A DNA stretch of 20,633 nucleotides from Lachnospiraceae bacterium (GCA_017435025.1 JAFSFU010000054.1:1-20633); one strand, 5' to 3'. Positions 8,269 through 15,512 are shown, counted from the stretch's first letter. A program made the numbers and translations. The notes: generated by a model from the letters alone, not told the origin.

Positions 8269-9418
8269 AACATTAAAGAAGGCGGGTGCGCTGGCGGTGA
8301 TGCTGGCGCTCACTGCCACCCCTGTAATGGCGACACCTCTGACCGATTACACGGAGGAGGAGATGGCAGCATTTCAGGATAATACTTTGGAATACTGGGA
8401 GATTCAGGGGTTGGTAGAACACTATAATCCGACGTATCTGAATCAGCTGGAGATTTTTTATGGAAATCCGGATGGCAGTACCGGACTCACCAGAGAGCAG
8501 CTGATCGATCTGGCAGCAGAACTTCGAGCCGAAGCCTCCGATCTGGAAGATGAGATGGAAGATTTAGAGATGGATAAAAACCATCCGCTGTATGAGGATT
8601 ATAAGAGTAATATTAAAGTCATGAAGAGTTACGCCAGAGAGCTGGAGGATGCTTTAGATGGCAGTGCAGCTACAAGGCGTGCACTCAAGAGGGTGCGCAA
8701 TCAGATCATGATTGATATCAGCGCGCAGATGCGTTCATACCAGAGCCTTAAAATGCAGGATGAGATTCAGGAGAAGAATCTGGAGATTGCACGGCTGACG
8801 TATGACTCGGCTGTGCGTCAGATGGAACTGGGAATGTACTCGAAAGAGAATGTTCTGGCGGCTGTCGATGCGCTCAATGCAGCAAAGGCTGCTGCCGATG
8901 CAGCCGAAGCGTCCGTGACACAGGCAAAACAGAGTCTGATCACAGCCCTCGGTTGGGGATATAACAGTGAACCGGTGATCATGGCAGTGCCGGAACCGAA
9001 TTTGGAAAAAATCAAAGGATATGATTTGGAGAAGGACATGGAACCGGCGATCAGTATGAACTATGATCTTTCTGATCTCAGAAAGACCGATGCAAAAGAA
9101 TTGGGCGGTGTAAACGAGAAGAAGAAACAGATTCGCGAGAAAGAAGATCAGGTTCGTATGCAGTTGGAGTTCCTTTATAGGGATGTACAACAGAAGCAGG
9201 CTTCTTATGAAGCTGCTATGAATGGATGGACAGCATCGGAAGCCGGTAAGGCACAGGCCGATCGAAAGTATCGTCTGGGAATGATCAGCAAGCAAGAGTA
9301 TCTGAATGCGGAAGCTGCATGGCTGACAGCGAACGCGTCCAGGGAAAAGGCTGCACTTGACCTGACTGCATCCATGGAAACCTACGAATGGGCCTTAAAT
9401 GGTCTTATGGCACTGTAA
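8258..9418 (+). CDS. TolC-family protein, first of two tandem copies
   Basis: 386-aa exported protein. The ATG at 8258 is chosen over an in-frame TTG at 8252. It overlaps the pump gene by 11 bp, with GAAAGG at 8241-8246. A signal peptide is clear (KYKTLKKAGALAVMLALTAT, cleavage likely after PVMA). The rest is long amphipathic helices with heptad character (LRAEASDLEDEMEDLEMDK; EEALNAAKAAADAAEAS-like stretches) and the TolC-type motif of a turn after a helix (SLITALGWGYNSEPV; RKYRLGMISKQEYLNAEAAW). The length is somewhat short for an outer-membrane TolC. In a Gram-positive cell it could not act as an outer-membrane pore. It may span or bind the wall, or act as an accessory to the adaptor. Family call from helical pattern and context. 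Confidence 0.82.
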   Translation: MKYKTLKKAGALAVMLALTATPVMATPLTDYTEEEMAAFQDNTLEYWEIQGLVEHYNPTYLNQLEIFYGNPDGSTGLTREQLIDLAAELRAEASDLEDEMEDLEMDKNHPLYEDYKSNIKVMKSYARELEDALDGSAATRRALKRVRNQIMIDISAQMRSYQSLKMQDEIQEKNLEIARLTYDSAVRQMELGMYSKENVLAAVDALNAAKAAADAAEASVTQAKQSLITALGWGYNSEPVIMAVPEPNLEKIKGYDLEKDMEPAISMNYDLSDLRKTDAKELGGVNEKKKQIREKEDQVRMQLEFLYRDVQQKQASYEAAMNGWTASEAGKAQADRKYRLGMISKQEYLNAEAAWLTANASREKAALDLTASMETYEWALNGLMAL

Positions 9419-9449
9419 ATCAGAAGGTGCGACTAAGAGGTAGTTGAAT

Positions 9450-10700
9450 ATGAAGAGATTAATGGGAAGAGTGGTTTCGACGACTCTTGCATGTTCCCTG
9501 GCGGTCACTCCGGTGATGGCTTACGGGGCAGAATTTAAAGCAGAACCGGGCATGCCGTACGATGTGGAAACAACGGCTAAACTGGAAGACAATGTGATGG
9601 AGTACGGGGAGATCGAGATGCTCGTTGAAACCTACAACACCACACTGAAGAATATGAAGGAAAGTTACAATGATAACAAAGACTCCATGAAGGACATCGA
9701 GAAAGTGAAGGATCAGATTCGAGACGGTTCCGATACACTTTATGAAACCGCAGACGAACTTTCCAGTCTCGCAGCTTCGATGCAGAGTATGATTGGATTT
9801 GAAATTCCTGCTATGGGTATGTCCGTATCTCCGACTGCATATGGAGAACTGGTATATACCTCGTCTTTATTGGAAGCACAAGCAGAGCAGGTACTGCTCA
9901 GTGCAGACCAGATGACCGAAATGAGTCCGGAAATGATGCGGATCCAGATGGTGGATCAGGTGCGTGCAGCGCTGATCTCCGGTGCGCAGAGCGCCATGAA
10001 CGGTTATGAACAGTTACTGCTCCAGAAGGAGAGTCTGGCACAGACACTGGAACTCCTTGAGGCAGTTTACCAGTCTACGGAGCGCCAGGCGGCGGCAGGT
10101 ATGGCGACACAGAATGATGTGATCTCAGCGAAGCAGAATCTGGATTCTGCAAAAGCAGGAATGATGACTATCGAGGCCAACGAGGTGAAAATTCGCCAGA
10201 CTTTATGTACCATGCTGGGATGGGCATACAATGCGTCCCCGGAAATTCCCAAACTTCCGGCACCGGATATGAGCCGCATCGACGCAATGAATCTGGTAAA
10301 TGACACGAAAACAGCGACAGACAACAACTTTACTTTAAAATACAATCGTCTCAGCGAAGATACGCTCACATCCGGTTCCGTAGAAATGCAGAACCTGCAG
10401 CGTACCATGAAGGCAGAGGAAGTGGAGATCGCCTCCTCCATGGTGAACCTGTACAACGCAGTTTCCCAGGCGAAAAGCGAGTATTCCACAGCACAGGCGG
10501 CTTATGAACTGGAACAGGTGAAAATGGCTACTGCAGATCGCAAAATGTCTCTTGGTATGGTGGGCAGATTAGAGTATCTGCAGCAGAAAATGTCTCATAA
10601 GACTGCGGAAGTGAACGTGCGTACCGCAGAACTGGCACTTTTGCAGGCTGTGGAGACTTACGACTGGGCAGTGAAGGGAAATCTGACTCTCAGTCAGTAA
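9450..10700 (+). CDS. TolC-family protein, second tandem copy
   Basis: 416-aa exported protein. The ATG at 9450 is preferred to the TTG at 9444; AAGAGG at 9435-9440 precedes it. The signal peptide runs to about residue 25 (VVSTTLACSLAVTPVMAYGA). It is a diverged paralogue of the preceding gene. Shared landmarks are NVMEYGEIEMLVETYNTTLK against NTLEYWEIQGLVEHYNPTY, TMLGWAYNASPEIPKLPAPD against TALGWGYNSEPVIMAVPEPN, and a similar C-terminal helix ending in an ETYDWAVKG-like motif. The helices are long and Q/A/E/M-rich, as in TolC alpha-barrels. It is the last gene of the operon, 31 bp after its paralogue and followed by a terminator. Two unequal copies raise the possibility of a mixed trimer or division of labour; that is inference. 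Confidence 0.82.
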   Translation: MKRLMGRVVSTTLACSLAVTPVMAYGAEFKAEPGMPYDVETTAKLEDNVMEYGEIEMLVETYNTTLKNMKESYNDNKDSMKDIEKVKDQIRDGSDTLYETADELSSLAASMQSMIGFEIPAMGMSVSPTAYGELVYTSSLLEAQAEQVLLSADQMTEMSPEMMRIQMVDQVRAALISGAQSAMNGYEQLLLQKESLAQTLELLEAVYQSTERQAAAGMATQNDVISAKQNLDSAKAGMMTIEANEVKIRQTLCTMLGWAYNASPEIPKLPAPDMSRIDAMNLVNDTKTATDNNFTLKYNRLSEDTLTSGSVEMQNLQRTMKAEEVEIASSMVNLYNAVSQAKSEYSTAQAAYELEQVKMATADRKMSLGMVGRLEYLQQKMSHKTAEVNVRTAELALLQAVETYDWAVKGNLTLSQ

Positions 10701-10706
10701 GAACGA

Positions 10707-10735
10707 TTGACGAAGTTAAAATTTAGGATTACAAT
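10707..10735 (+). promoter_or_regulatory. Candidate promoter for the TauE/SafE gene
   Basis: TTGACG (10707-10712) and TACAAT (10730-10735) are 17 bp apart, each with one mismatch to consensus. The predicted start, near 10742, falls inside the left arm of the terminator that closes the efflux operon. The promoter gives the permease gene independent expression from just after the upstream stop codon. Confidence 0.6.
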
Positions 10736-10736
10736 G

Positions 10737-10773
10737 ATTCTGCAGGCATTTTCACAGGTCTGCAGAATTTTTG
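10737..10773 (+). terminator. Rho-independent terminator after the efflux operon
   Basis: A 9-bp perfect stem, ATTCTGCAG (10737-10745) with CTGCAGAAT (10760-10768), is followed by TTTTTGTT. It lies 36 bp after the stop of the second TolC-like gene and overlaps the promoter of the next gene. Confidence 0.75.
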
Positions 10774-10796
10774 TTGTAAGTAAGGGGTAATTTAAA

Positions 10797-11510
10797 ATGA
10801 CAGCTGCAGTAGTATTCGTGGCTCCAATCGTTGCGGGTGTGATCCAGTCGGTAACCGGCTTTGGTGCGGGAATTTTCATGATGATCTTTTTCCCGATGCT
10901 GTTTCCGATTTTGAATGCATCGGCACTCTCTTCATCCATCTCCCTGTTTGTATCCGGTCCGCAGGCTCTGCGATACCGCAAACAGGCGCATGTGAAACTG
11001 ATCATTTTGCCGACGATTGTTTATATTATCATCAGTACTGTGTCGATCGTACTGGTGCCGTATTTGCCGACGGAACTGTTGAAAAAAGTATTCGGCGTGT
11101 TTATGGTGATCCTGTCTATCTATTTTCTGACGATCTCCGGCAAACTGAAGATCAAAGCCAACGTGGTCAGCGGCACAATCTGCGGTGCGTTGTCAGGACT
11201 TCTCGGCGGTCTTTTTGGAATCGGCGGTCCGCCTATGGTTATCTATTTCCTTGCGGCTTTAGATACGAAGGAAGAGTACAGCGGCACAATCCAGCTGTTC
11301 TTCTTTATTTCCGGTCTGTATACCTGCATTGTCCGTGTGATCAAAGGCATCTATACGATGGACCTGATTCCGTATACATTCCTGGGTCTCTGTGCAATTC
11401 TGATCGGCCAGCATATCGGTTCTAAGATTATGGACCGGATCGATGCGGCGACGATGAAAAAACTGGTGTACTTATTCCTGGGATTCGCCGGTTTGACCAA
11501 TATATTCTAA
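10797..11510 (+). CDS. TauE/SafE-family membrane permease (sulfite exporter family)
   Basis: 237-aa integral membrane protein, almost wholly hydrophobic with about seven or eight predicted helices. It shows the internal duplication typical of the family: VTGFGAGIFMMIFFPML near the N-terminus and LLGGLFGIGGPPMVIYFLAA in the middle. Members move sulfite, sulfoacetate, taurine-derived or other organic anions across the cytoplasmic membrane; the substrate cannot be inferred here. AAGGGG at 10782-10787 precedes the ATG. It is a monocistronic unit with its own promoter (10707-10735) and terminator (11533-11564). Its last 39 bp overlap the 3' end of the convergent spoIIR gene. Confidence 0.88.
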   Translation: MTAAVVFVAPIVAGVIQSVTGFGAGIFMMIFFPMLFPILNASALSSSISLFVSGPQALRYRKQAHVKLIILPTIVYIIISTVSIVLVPYLPTELLKKVFGVFMVILSIYFLTISGKLKIKANVVSGTICGALSGLLGGLFGIGGPPMVIYFLAALDTKEEYSGTIQLFFFISGLYTCIVRVIKGIYTMDLIPYTFLGLCAILIGQHIGSKIMDRIDAATMKKLVYLFLGFAGLTNIF

Positions 11511-12164
11511 AAACTTAAAACGGATCTTGATGCGGGACGGGGATGATTCCTGTCCCGTTTTTTTATGTCTCGCAGTCATGAGCGCAAGAAAATCGTCTTC
11601 GGAGATCAGGGATTTTAAAGCGGTTTTGGAAGCATCCGGAACGATCGCGTAGGTGCTGTCCATATAACAAAGGGCAGGATAAAGAACGCACCAGAAATTT
11701 TCCCCCTTTCCTTCGCCGATCAGTACCCGGACAGCATCATAAGTCCCTGCAGGAAACGTCATATCCCCATACGTCTTTTCAGGAAAGTGACAGGATTCAA
11801 AACGAATATCGACGGGATAGGAATATCCGTGTTCAGCGATCCATGTAACAGCGGTTTGTTCCAATTCTGACCGGCGGTCAAGAACATGCGTCAGAATCTG
11901 TGCCCGGGTGAAATCAGACTCTTTTAATTCCGGATGTGCCTCGGACAGACCGATTCGGATCGTCTCAAGAAGCAGGTCTTTTACTTCCAGTTTTAAAGCC
12001 TGATCTTCCGGAGAGTCACTGTTAGCCAGAACATGAAAACGAAGGATCTCGGGAGCGATTCTTGCAGCCAGATCTTCGTCTTTGCGGTGCAGTCCGGACA
12101 TGACCAGAAGAAACAGTATTAGGATTAACAGGGATGACAGGCAGAAGTCATAGATTTTTTGCAT
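11472..12164 (-). CDS. spoIIR: Stage II sporulation protein R
   Basis: 230-aa secreted signalling protein of sporulation. In the known pathway it is made in the forespore, crosses into the intermembrane space and triggers SpoIIGA to process pro-sigma-E in the mother cell. An N-terminal membrane/signal segment (CLSSLLILILFLLVMSG) is followed by the family signature ILRFHVLANSDSPEDQALKL and KLEVKDLLL. The C-terminus IKIRFKFLEYIG matches the usual hydrophobic KFK-VE-type ending, so the gene is complete. Of two in-frame ATGs, the second (12164) is chosen: AAAGGAAG lies just before it, inside the longer frame that starts at 12188. The sequence upstream on this strand fits a sigma-F promoter. Its end overlaps the convergent permease gene by 39 bp. 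Confidence 0.93.
   Translation of the reverse strand: MQKIYDFCLSSLLILILFLLVMSGLHRKDEDLAARIAPEILRFHVLANSDSPEDQALKLEVKDLLLETIRIGLSEAHPELKESDFTRAQILTHVLDRRSELEQTAVTWIAEHGYSYPVDIRFESCHFPEKTYGDMTFPAGTYDAVRVLIGEGKGENFWCVLYPALCYMDSTYAIVPDASKTALKSLISEDDFLALMTARHKKTGQESSPSRIKIRFKFLEYIGQTGESQE
11533..11564 (+). terminator. Terminator of the TauE/SafE gene, inside spoIIR
   Basis: A 9-bp stem, CGGGACGGG (11533-11541) with CCTGTCCCG (11549-11557), has one G-T wobble and a 7-nt loop, followed by seven T. It is oriented for the plus strand, 22 bp after the permease stop. It lies entirely within the 3' coding part of spoIIR on the other strand. Confidence 0.85.
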
Positions 12165-12197
12165 AATATATCTTCCTTTTTTTAACATAATTACTAT

Positions 12198-12225
12198 TTG
12201 TTATTGTTGCCTGTTGTGTTATAAT
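12198..12225 (+). promoter_or_regulatory. Candidate vegetative promoter for ddl
   Basis: TATAAT (12220-12225) is a perfect -10 box. TTGTTA (12198-12203) at 16 bp is a fair -35. The predicted start near 12232 leaves a leader of about 65 nt before the ddl ATG. The promoter overlaps the divergent spoIIR promoter. Confidence 0.55.
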
Positions 12226-12231
12226 CTAAAC
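12202..12231 (-). promoter_or_regulatory. Candidate sigma-F promoter for spoIIR
   Basis: Read on the minus strand, GTTTA (12231-12227) and GGCAACAATA (12211-12202) are separated by 15 bp. This fits the forespore sigma-F pattern (GYWTA, about 15 bp, GGNNANAHTR) at every defined position. The predicted start is about 30 nt upstream of the chosen spoIIR ATG. In Bacillus, spoIIR is known to depend on sigma-F, which supports the match. Confidence 0.6.
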
Positions 12232-12297
12232 GTATTTGCGTCCTTCGTTTTACATTGATCGATCGACGCATGTTTTAAATAAAGAGAGGTCTTGAAT

Positions 12298-13362
12298 ATG
12301 AGTAAGAAAAATCTTGTCGCATTATTCGGCGGACAGTCTTCGGAGCATGTGGTTTCCTGTATGTCTGTTCAGAATGTTGCTGCGAACGTTGATACAGAAA
12401 AATACAACGTGATCCTGGTTGGTATCACAGAGGAAGGACACTGGCTGAAAGTGGATTCTATCGAAGAGATCAAGAAGGACACATGGAGAGACAGCAAGGT
12501 ATCTGCCGTTATCTCCCCGGATGCCAGCGAGAAATGTCTGATCGTTGTGGAAGAAGGAAAAGTGGAGAAGATTCCGGTGGACGTGGTGTTCCCGGTTCTT
12601 CATGGTCTTTATGGTGAGGATGGTACTGTTCAGGGAATCTTTGAACTGGCGAAGATTCCGTATGTTGGCTGCGGTGTTCTTGCATCCGCAGTTTCCATGG
12701 ATAAACTGTCCACAAAGATCATTGTAAATAATCTTGGAATCCGTCAGGCAGCTTTTGTAGCTGTGATGAAGGAGGAACTGAAGGATATGGATGCCATGGT
12801 GGCGCGTGTGGAGAATGCGTTCCCTTATCCGGTTTTCATCAAACCATCCAACGCCGGTTCTTCCAGAGGTGTATCCCGCGCCAATGACCGTGCGGAGCTG
12901 ATCGCCGGTCTTCTTGAGGCGGCAAACCATGACAGAAGAATTCTTGTGGAAGAGATGATCGTTGGTCATGAAGTGGAATGTGCCGTATTTGGCGGCGGTA
13001 ACGTGGAAGTGCGCGCATCCGGTGTCGGTGAGATTCTGGCCGCGGCAGATTTCTATGATTTTGATGCAAAATACAACAATGCAGAATCCCAGACTGTGGT
13101 TGATCCGGAACTTCCGAACGGTGCAGCAGAGATCGTGCGAGATGCGGCTGTGAAGATTTTCAAAGCGGTAGACGGCTATGGCCTGTCCCGTGTAGACTTC
13201 TTCGTGGAGAAGGATGGCGGTGTGGTATTCAACGAGATCAATACGCTGCCGGGATTCACTGCTATCAGTATGTATCCGATGCTTTGGGAGGCAAGAGGAA
13301 TCAGCAAGAAGCAGCTGATCAATGATCTGGTGGAGCATGCGATGATCCGATACGAGAGATAG
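12298..13362 (+). CDS. ddl: D-alanine--D-alanine ligase
   Basis: 354-aa ATP-grasp ligase that joins two D-alanines for the peptidoglycan stem peptide; cytoplasmic. The ATG at 12298 is chosen over TTG 12292; AGAGAGG at 12283-12289 precedes it. Key features are LFGGQSSEHVVSCMS with the substrate-binding glutamate (E16), LHGLYGEDGTVQG, YVGCGVLASAVSMDK, FIKPSNAGSSRGVSR with the active-site serine, the omega-loop FYDFDAKY with the tyrosine expected in D-Ala-D-Ala enzymes, and the metal-binding C-terminus VVFNEINTLPGFT. It starts a likely operon with the DUF1934 and nitroreductase genes, diverging from spoIIR. Nothing points to a vancomycin-type D-lactate ligase. Confidence 0.95.
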   Translation: MSKKNLVALFGGQSSEHVVSCMSVQNVAANVDTEKYNVILVGITEEGHWLKVDSIEEIKKDTWRDSKVSAVISPDASEKCLIVVEEGKVEKIPVDVVFPVLHGLYGEDGTVQGIFELAKIPYVGCGVLASAVSMDKLSTKIIVNNLGIRQAAFVAVMKEELKDMDAMVARVENAFPYPVFIKPSNAGSSRGVSRANDRAELIAGLLEAANHDRRILVEEMIVGHEVECAVFGGGNVEVRASGVGEILAAADFYDFDAKYNNAESQTVVDPELPNGAAEIVRDAAVKIFKAVDGYGLSRVDFFVEKDGGVVFNEINTLPGFTAISMYPMLWEARGISKKQLINDLVEHAMIRYER

Positions 13363-13407
13363 GTATCGGAGAAGCGCGGGTGATGACAAAAAATAGGAGC
13401 ATGTGAG

Positions 13408-13830
13408 ATGACAAAAGACGTTCTGGTTCGAGTAAAAGGAACGCAGTATATGGACGGGGACTCAGACACCATTGAGGTGATCACCAACGGTTCCTGCTAC
13501 GAAAAGAATGGGAAATGGTATGTTCTTTATGAGGAGATCATGGAAGAACTGAATGCCGTGACGAAGAACACCGTGAAGATCAGTCCGGACAAAGTGGAGA
13601 TCACAAAAAAGGGACTGATTCAGGCGCAGATGGTGTATGAGATTGGAAAAATGAATGTCTGCAACTATACGACACCGATGGGACTGATCCTCCTTGGAAT
13701 TACGACAAAGGATATACAGTTCCGACGGGAAGAGGATAAGCTGAATCTGGACATTCAGTGTGCTTTGGAGATGAACGGCCAGCCGGTTTCCGGCAATCGT
13801 CTGGAACTGACCGCGGAATCAAGAAAATAA
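13408..13830 (+). CDS. DUF1934 (YwiB-like) protein
   Basis: 140-aa soluble protein of the DUF1934 family, predicted to form a calycin-like beta-barrel. The sequence shows alternating beta strands (DVLVRVKGTQYMDGDSDTIE, NGKWYVLYEEIMEEL, NTVKISPDKVEITKKG) and the family's central region with YEIGKMNVCNYTTPMGLILLGITTK. No catalytic motif is apparent and the function is unknown; family members are often found near cell-envelope or tRNA-ligase genes. It lies 45 bp after ddl and 12 bp before the nitroreductase gene, so it is probably in the ddl transcript. AGGAG at 13395-13399 precedes the ATG. Confidence 0.85.
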   Translation: MTKDVLVRVKGTQYMDGDSDTIEVITNGSCYEKNGKWYVLYEEIMEELNAVTKNTVKISPDKVEITKKGLIQAQMVYEIGKMNVCNYTTPMGLILLGITTKDIQFRREEDKLNLDIQCALEMNGQPVSGNRLELTAESRK

Positions 13831-13842
13831 TGGGAGGTTATC

Positions 13843-14577
13843 ATGAATCAGACACTGAAAGATATTTATGCCCGCAAATCGGTGCGCGTGTATGAGGACA
13901 GAGAGATCGGAGCAGAGGAAAAACGCAGAATTTTAGAAGCTGCGATCCAGGCACCGTCTGCAGGTAATATGGGATTGTATGCCATCATTGACGTGACCGA
14001 TCCAGACCTGAAAGCGAAGCTTGCTGAGACATGTGATAACCAGCCGTTCATTGCAAAAGCACCGCTGGTGCTGGCTTTCTGCGTGGATTATCAGAGATGG
14101 TTCGACGCATTTTGTGCCCATGAAGAAAATGTAAGAATTCCGGCTGAAGGCGATTTCATGCTGGCGTTTGCAGATACGATGATCGCGGCACAGAATGCAG
14201 TGGTAGCGGCAGAGTCCATGGGCATCGGTTCCTGCTACATTGGAGATTTCCTTGAAAACTTTGAAAAACAGAAAGAACTTTTAAATCTGCCGAAATATGT
14301 AATGCCTGCAGTGCTGGTAGTGTTCGGTTATCCGACCGAGCAGCAGAGAGACCGCGTAAAACCGCCGCGTTTTGCTGTGGAAGACGTGGTTGGTGAGAAC
14401 ACCTATCTCGCAAAGACCGGTGACGAATTCATGGATATGTTAAAAAAACGCCATAGCCTGGAAGGCGAGGCCTTTGACCGCTGGATGACAGCGTTCTTTA
14501 AGAGAAAATGGAACTGCGATTTCAGTGTGGAGATGAGCAGATCCGTGAGAGACATGCTGAAGGCTTGGGTTGAGTAA
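13843..14577 (+). CDS. Nitroreductase-family flavoprotein
   Basis: 244-aa FMN-dependent oxidoreductase. The N-terminal FMN phosphate-binding region (YARKSVRVYEDREIGAEEKR) and LEAAIQAPSAGNMGLYAIID are typical, as are MIAAQNAVVAAESMGIGSCY and the VLVVFGYPTEQQRDRVKPPR segment near the C-terminus. Such enzymes use NAD(P)H to reduce nitro groups, quinones or flavins, or act in specialised oxidations; the real substrate cannot be read. It has an extra C-terminal helical tail of about 60 residues (MDMLKKRHSLEGEAFDRWMT). GGGAGG at 13831-13836 precedes the ATG. It is the last gene of the ddl run, and the 405-bp repeat element starts 3 bp after its stop. Confidence 0.9.
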   Translation: MNQTLKDIYARKSVRVYEDREIGAEEKRRILEAAIQAPSAGNMGLYAIIDVTDPDLKAKLAETCDNQPFIAKAPLVLAFCVDYQRWFDAFCAHEENVRIPAEGDFMLAFADTMIAAQNAVVAAESMGIGSCYIGDFLENFEKQKELLNLPKYVMPAVLVVFGYPTEQQRDRVKPPRFAVEDVVGENTYLAKTGDEFMDMLKKRHSLEGEAFDRWMTAFFKRKWNCDFSVEMSRSVRDMLKAWVE

Positions 14578-14580
14578 GGG

Positions 14581-14985
14581 TGATATTTCATTGAGGAGAA
14601 AACAAAGAACCTTCCTCAATGAAAAGATACAACACTTAGCTTCCATCCAACTGCCCTCTGTAAATTTTCTGGCGTTGGGTTGTTCTATCGTTTGTTTCGA
14701 TATTTGATTGAGAAGTGCATGATATATTATGTTCTTTCATGGTTTATCTGTTTATAAGAAATGCAGTATTCTTCAAACGATTTGCAAGGCTTTCGAGATT
14801 TTGGTCGTGCTAATTTCAGCTGCGGCGCTCTGTCTGAGCTCCATGGGAGCGAGTTAGCAGAGCAGCTGATCATAGATGCACGGACAAAATCCGAAAACGA
14901 AGCATGTTTGAAAATACTGCATTTCTCATAAATAGAAAAATTGAGGAAGAACAAATTAATATTGTACTTCCTCAATGAAATATCA
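14581..14985. repeat. 405-bp non-coding element with 17-bp terminal inverted repeats
   Basis: This fills the 420-bp gene-free gap 14578-14997. The ends are perfect inverse copies: TGATATTTCATTGAGGA (14581-14597) and TCCTCAATGAAATATCA (14969-14985). Each end also folds locally: 14586-14597 pairs with 14613-14624 (12 bp), and 14940-14949 with 14967-14976 (10 bp). In the core, arms of about 70 nt (14751-14822 and 14863-14932) pair over most of their length, starting with AAGAAATGCAGTATT against its inverse. At the tip is a CAGCTG/CAGCTG stem and a GCTCC-ATG-GGAGC hairpin (14838-14850). No ORF of note is present and no target duplication is evident. It resembles a MITE or other palindromic mobile repeat, or a structured RNA. 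Confidence 0.8.
14936..14976 (-). terminator. Terminator for the small membrane-protein gene
   Basis: On the minus strand the 10-bp stem (14976-14967 with 14949-14940, ATTGAGGAAG and its inverse) ends in a run of T from 14940 down to 14936. It starts 21 nt after the stop of the gene at 14998-15453 and forms the right shoulder of the inverted-repeat element. The loop is 17 nt, rather long for an efficient terminator. Confidence 0.45.
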
Positions 14986-14997
14986 ATCCTATTTCGC

Positions 14998-15453
14998 TTA
15001 TTTATCCTTTTTAAAGATTCCCTTTACTTTCTCACCAAAAGTTTTCTTCTTCGGCATCGGCGGAATTCCACCACGAACATATTTGATATCAGTGATGTAG
15101 AGGCCGCTGATCACAACTTTTGCTTCAGTCTTTAACGGAAGCTGTTCGAAAACTTTCTCATCAGCGAGCATTGTCATAATCTTCGGTCCGATCTTTGCCT
15201 TTACTACCGGCACTTTCATACGCTTTGCGTACCACGGTGTCTGATCAACAACCATCTGCGGAAGACCAGCTTCTGTAAATTTCATTTTCTTTTTATCGAT
15301 TGCCATAATAGTTACAACTTGTTTTGCGGCATCGATCATTGCCTGGGATTCTACCTGCTTTTTCTCCATTTTCTTGCCAACGAAGTACATAGCAACCAGT
15401 GCAGCAGCCACGAAGACAAGGATAACAAGGAGAACATTTAAAAATGTGCTCAT
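14998..15453 (-). CDS. Small membrane-anchored hypothetical protein (151 aa)
   Basis: A 151-aa protein with one N-terminal membrane helix (FLNVLLVILVFVAAALVAMYF) followed by a basic, lysine-rich soluble domain (VGKKMEKKQVESQAMIDAAK; a middle part with PWYAKRMKVPVVKAKIGPK; a C-terminus ending FGEKVKGIFKKDK). The ATG at 15453 is chosen because GGAGGTAGG lies 4-12 nt upstream; the frame is open to 15477, but that ATG has no binding site. With this helix the domain is expected to face the cytoplasm or be anchored in the membrane. I do not recognise the family. It has its own promoter (15513-15541), divergent from the M20 operon, and a possible terminator in the repeat element. Confidence 0.8.
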   Translation of the reverse strand: MSTFLNVLLVILVFVAAALVAMYFVGKKMEKKQVESQAMIDAAKQVVTIMAIDKKKMKFTEAGLPQMVVDQTPWYAKRMKVPVVKAKIGPKIMTMLADEKVFEQLPLKTEAKVVISGLYITDIKYVRGGIPPMPKKKTFGEKVKGIFKKDK

Positions 15454-15481
15454 GAACCTACCTCCAATAATTATCATGTCC

Positions 15482-15501
15482 GCCCTGAATCTGGGCAGGG
15501 C
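15482..15501 (-). other. Small hairpin in the leader of the 151-aa protein gene
   Basis: GCCCTG (15482-15487) and CAGGGC (15496-15501) form a 6-bp stem with an 8-nt loop. It lies just after the predicted transcription start (about 15506) of the minus-strand gene and about 30 nt before its ATG. It may only stabilise the 5' end. Confidence 0.35.
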
Positions 15502-15512
15502 ATCATTTACAA

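Noticed and set aside
12298..13362. Vancomycin-resistance type D-Ala-D-Lac ligase
   Set aside because: The omega-loop carries the tyrosine expected of D-Ala-D-Ala enzymes and no vanH/vanX-like genes are adjacent.
12322..13389. A 355-codon open frame antisense to ddl
   Set aside because: It mirrors ddl almost exactly, has no ribosome binding site, and its protein is rich in H, R, S and C as expected of a shadow frame. ddl has clear family motifs.
14941..15135. A 64-codon plus-strand frame in the right shoulder of the 405-bp element
   Set aside because: It has no ribosome binding site, starts from a non-ATG codon in a hairpin and runs antisense to the 151-aa protein gene.
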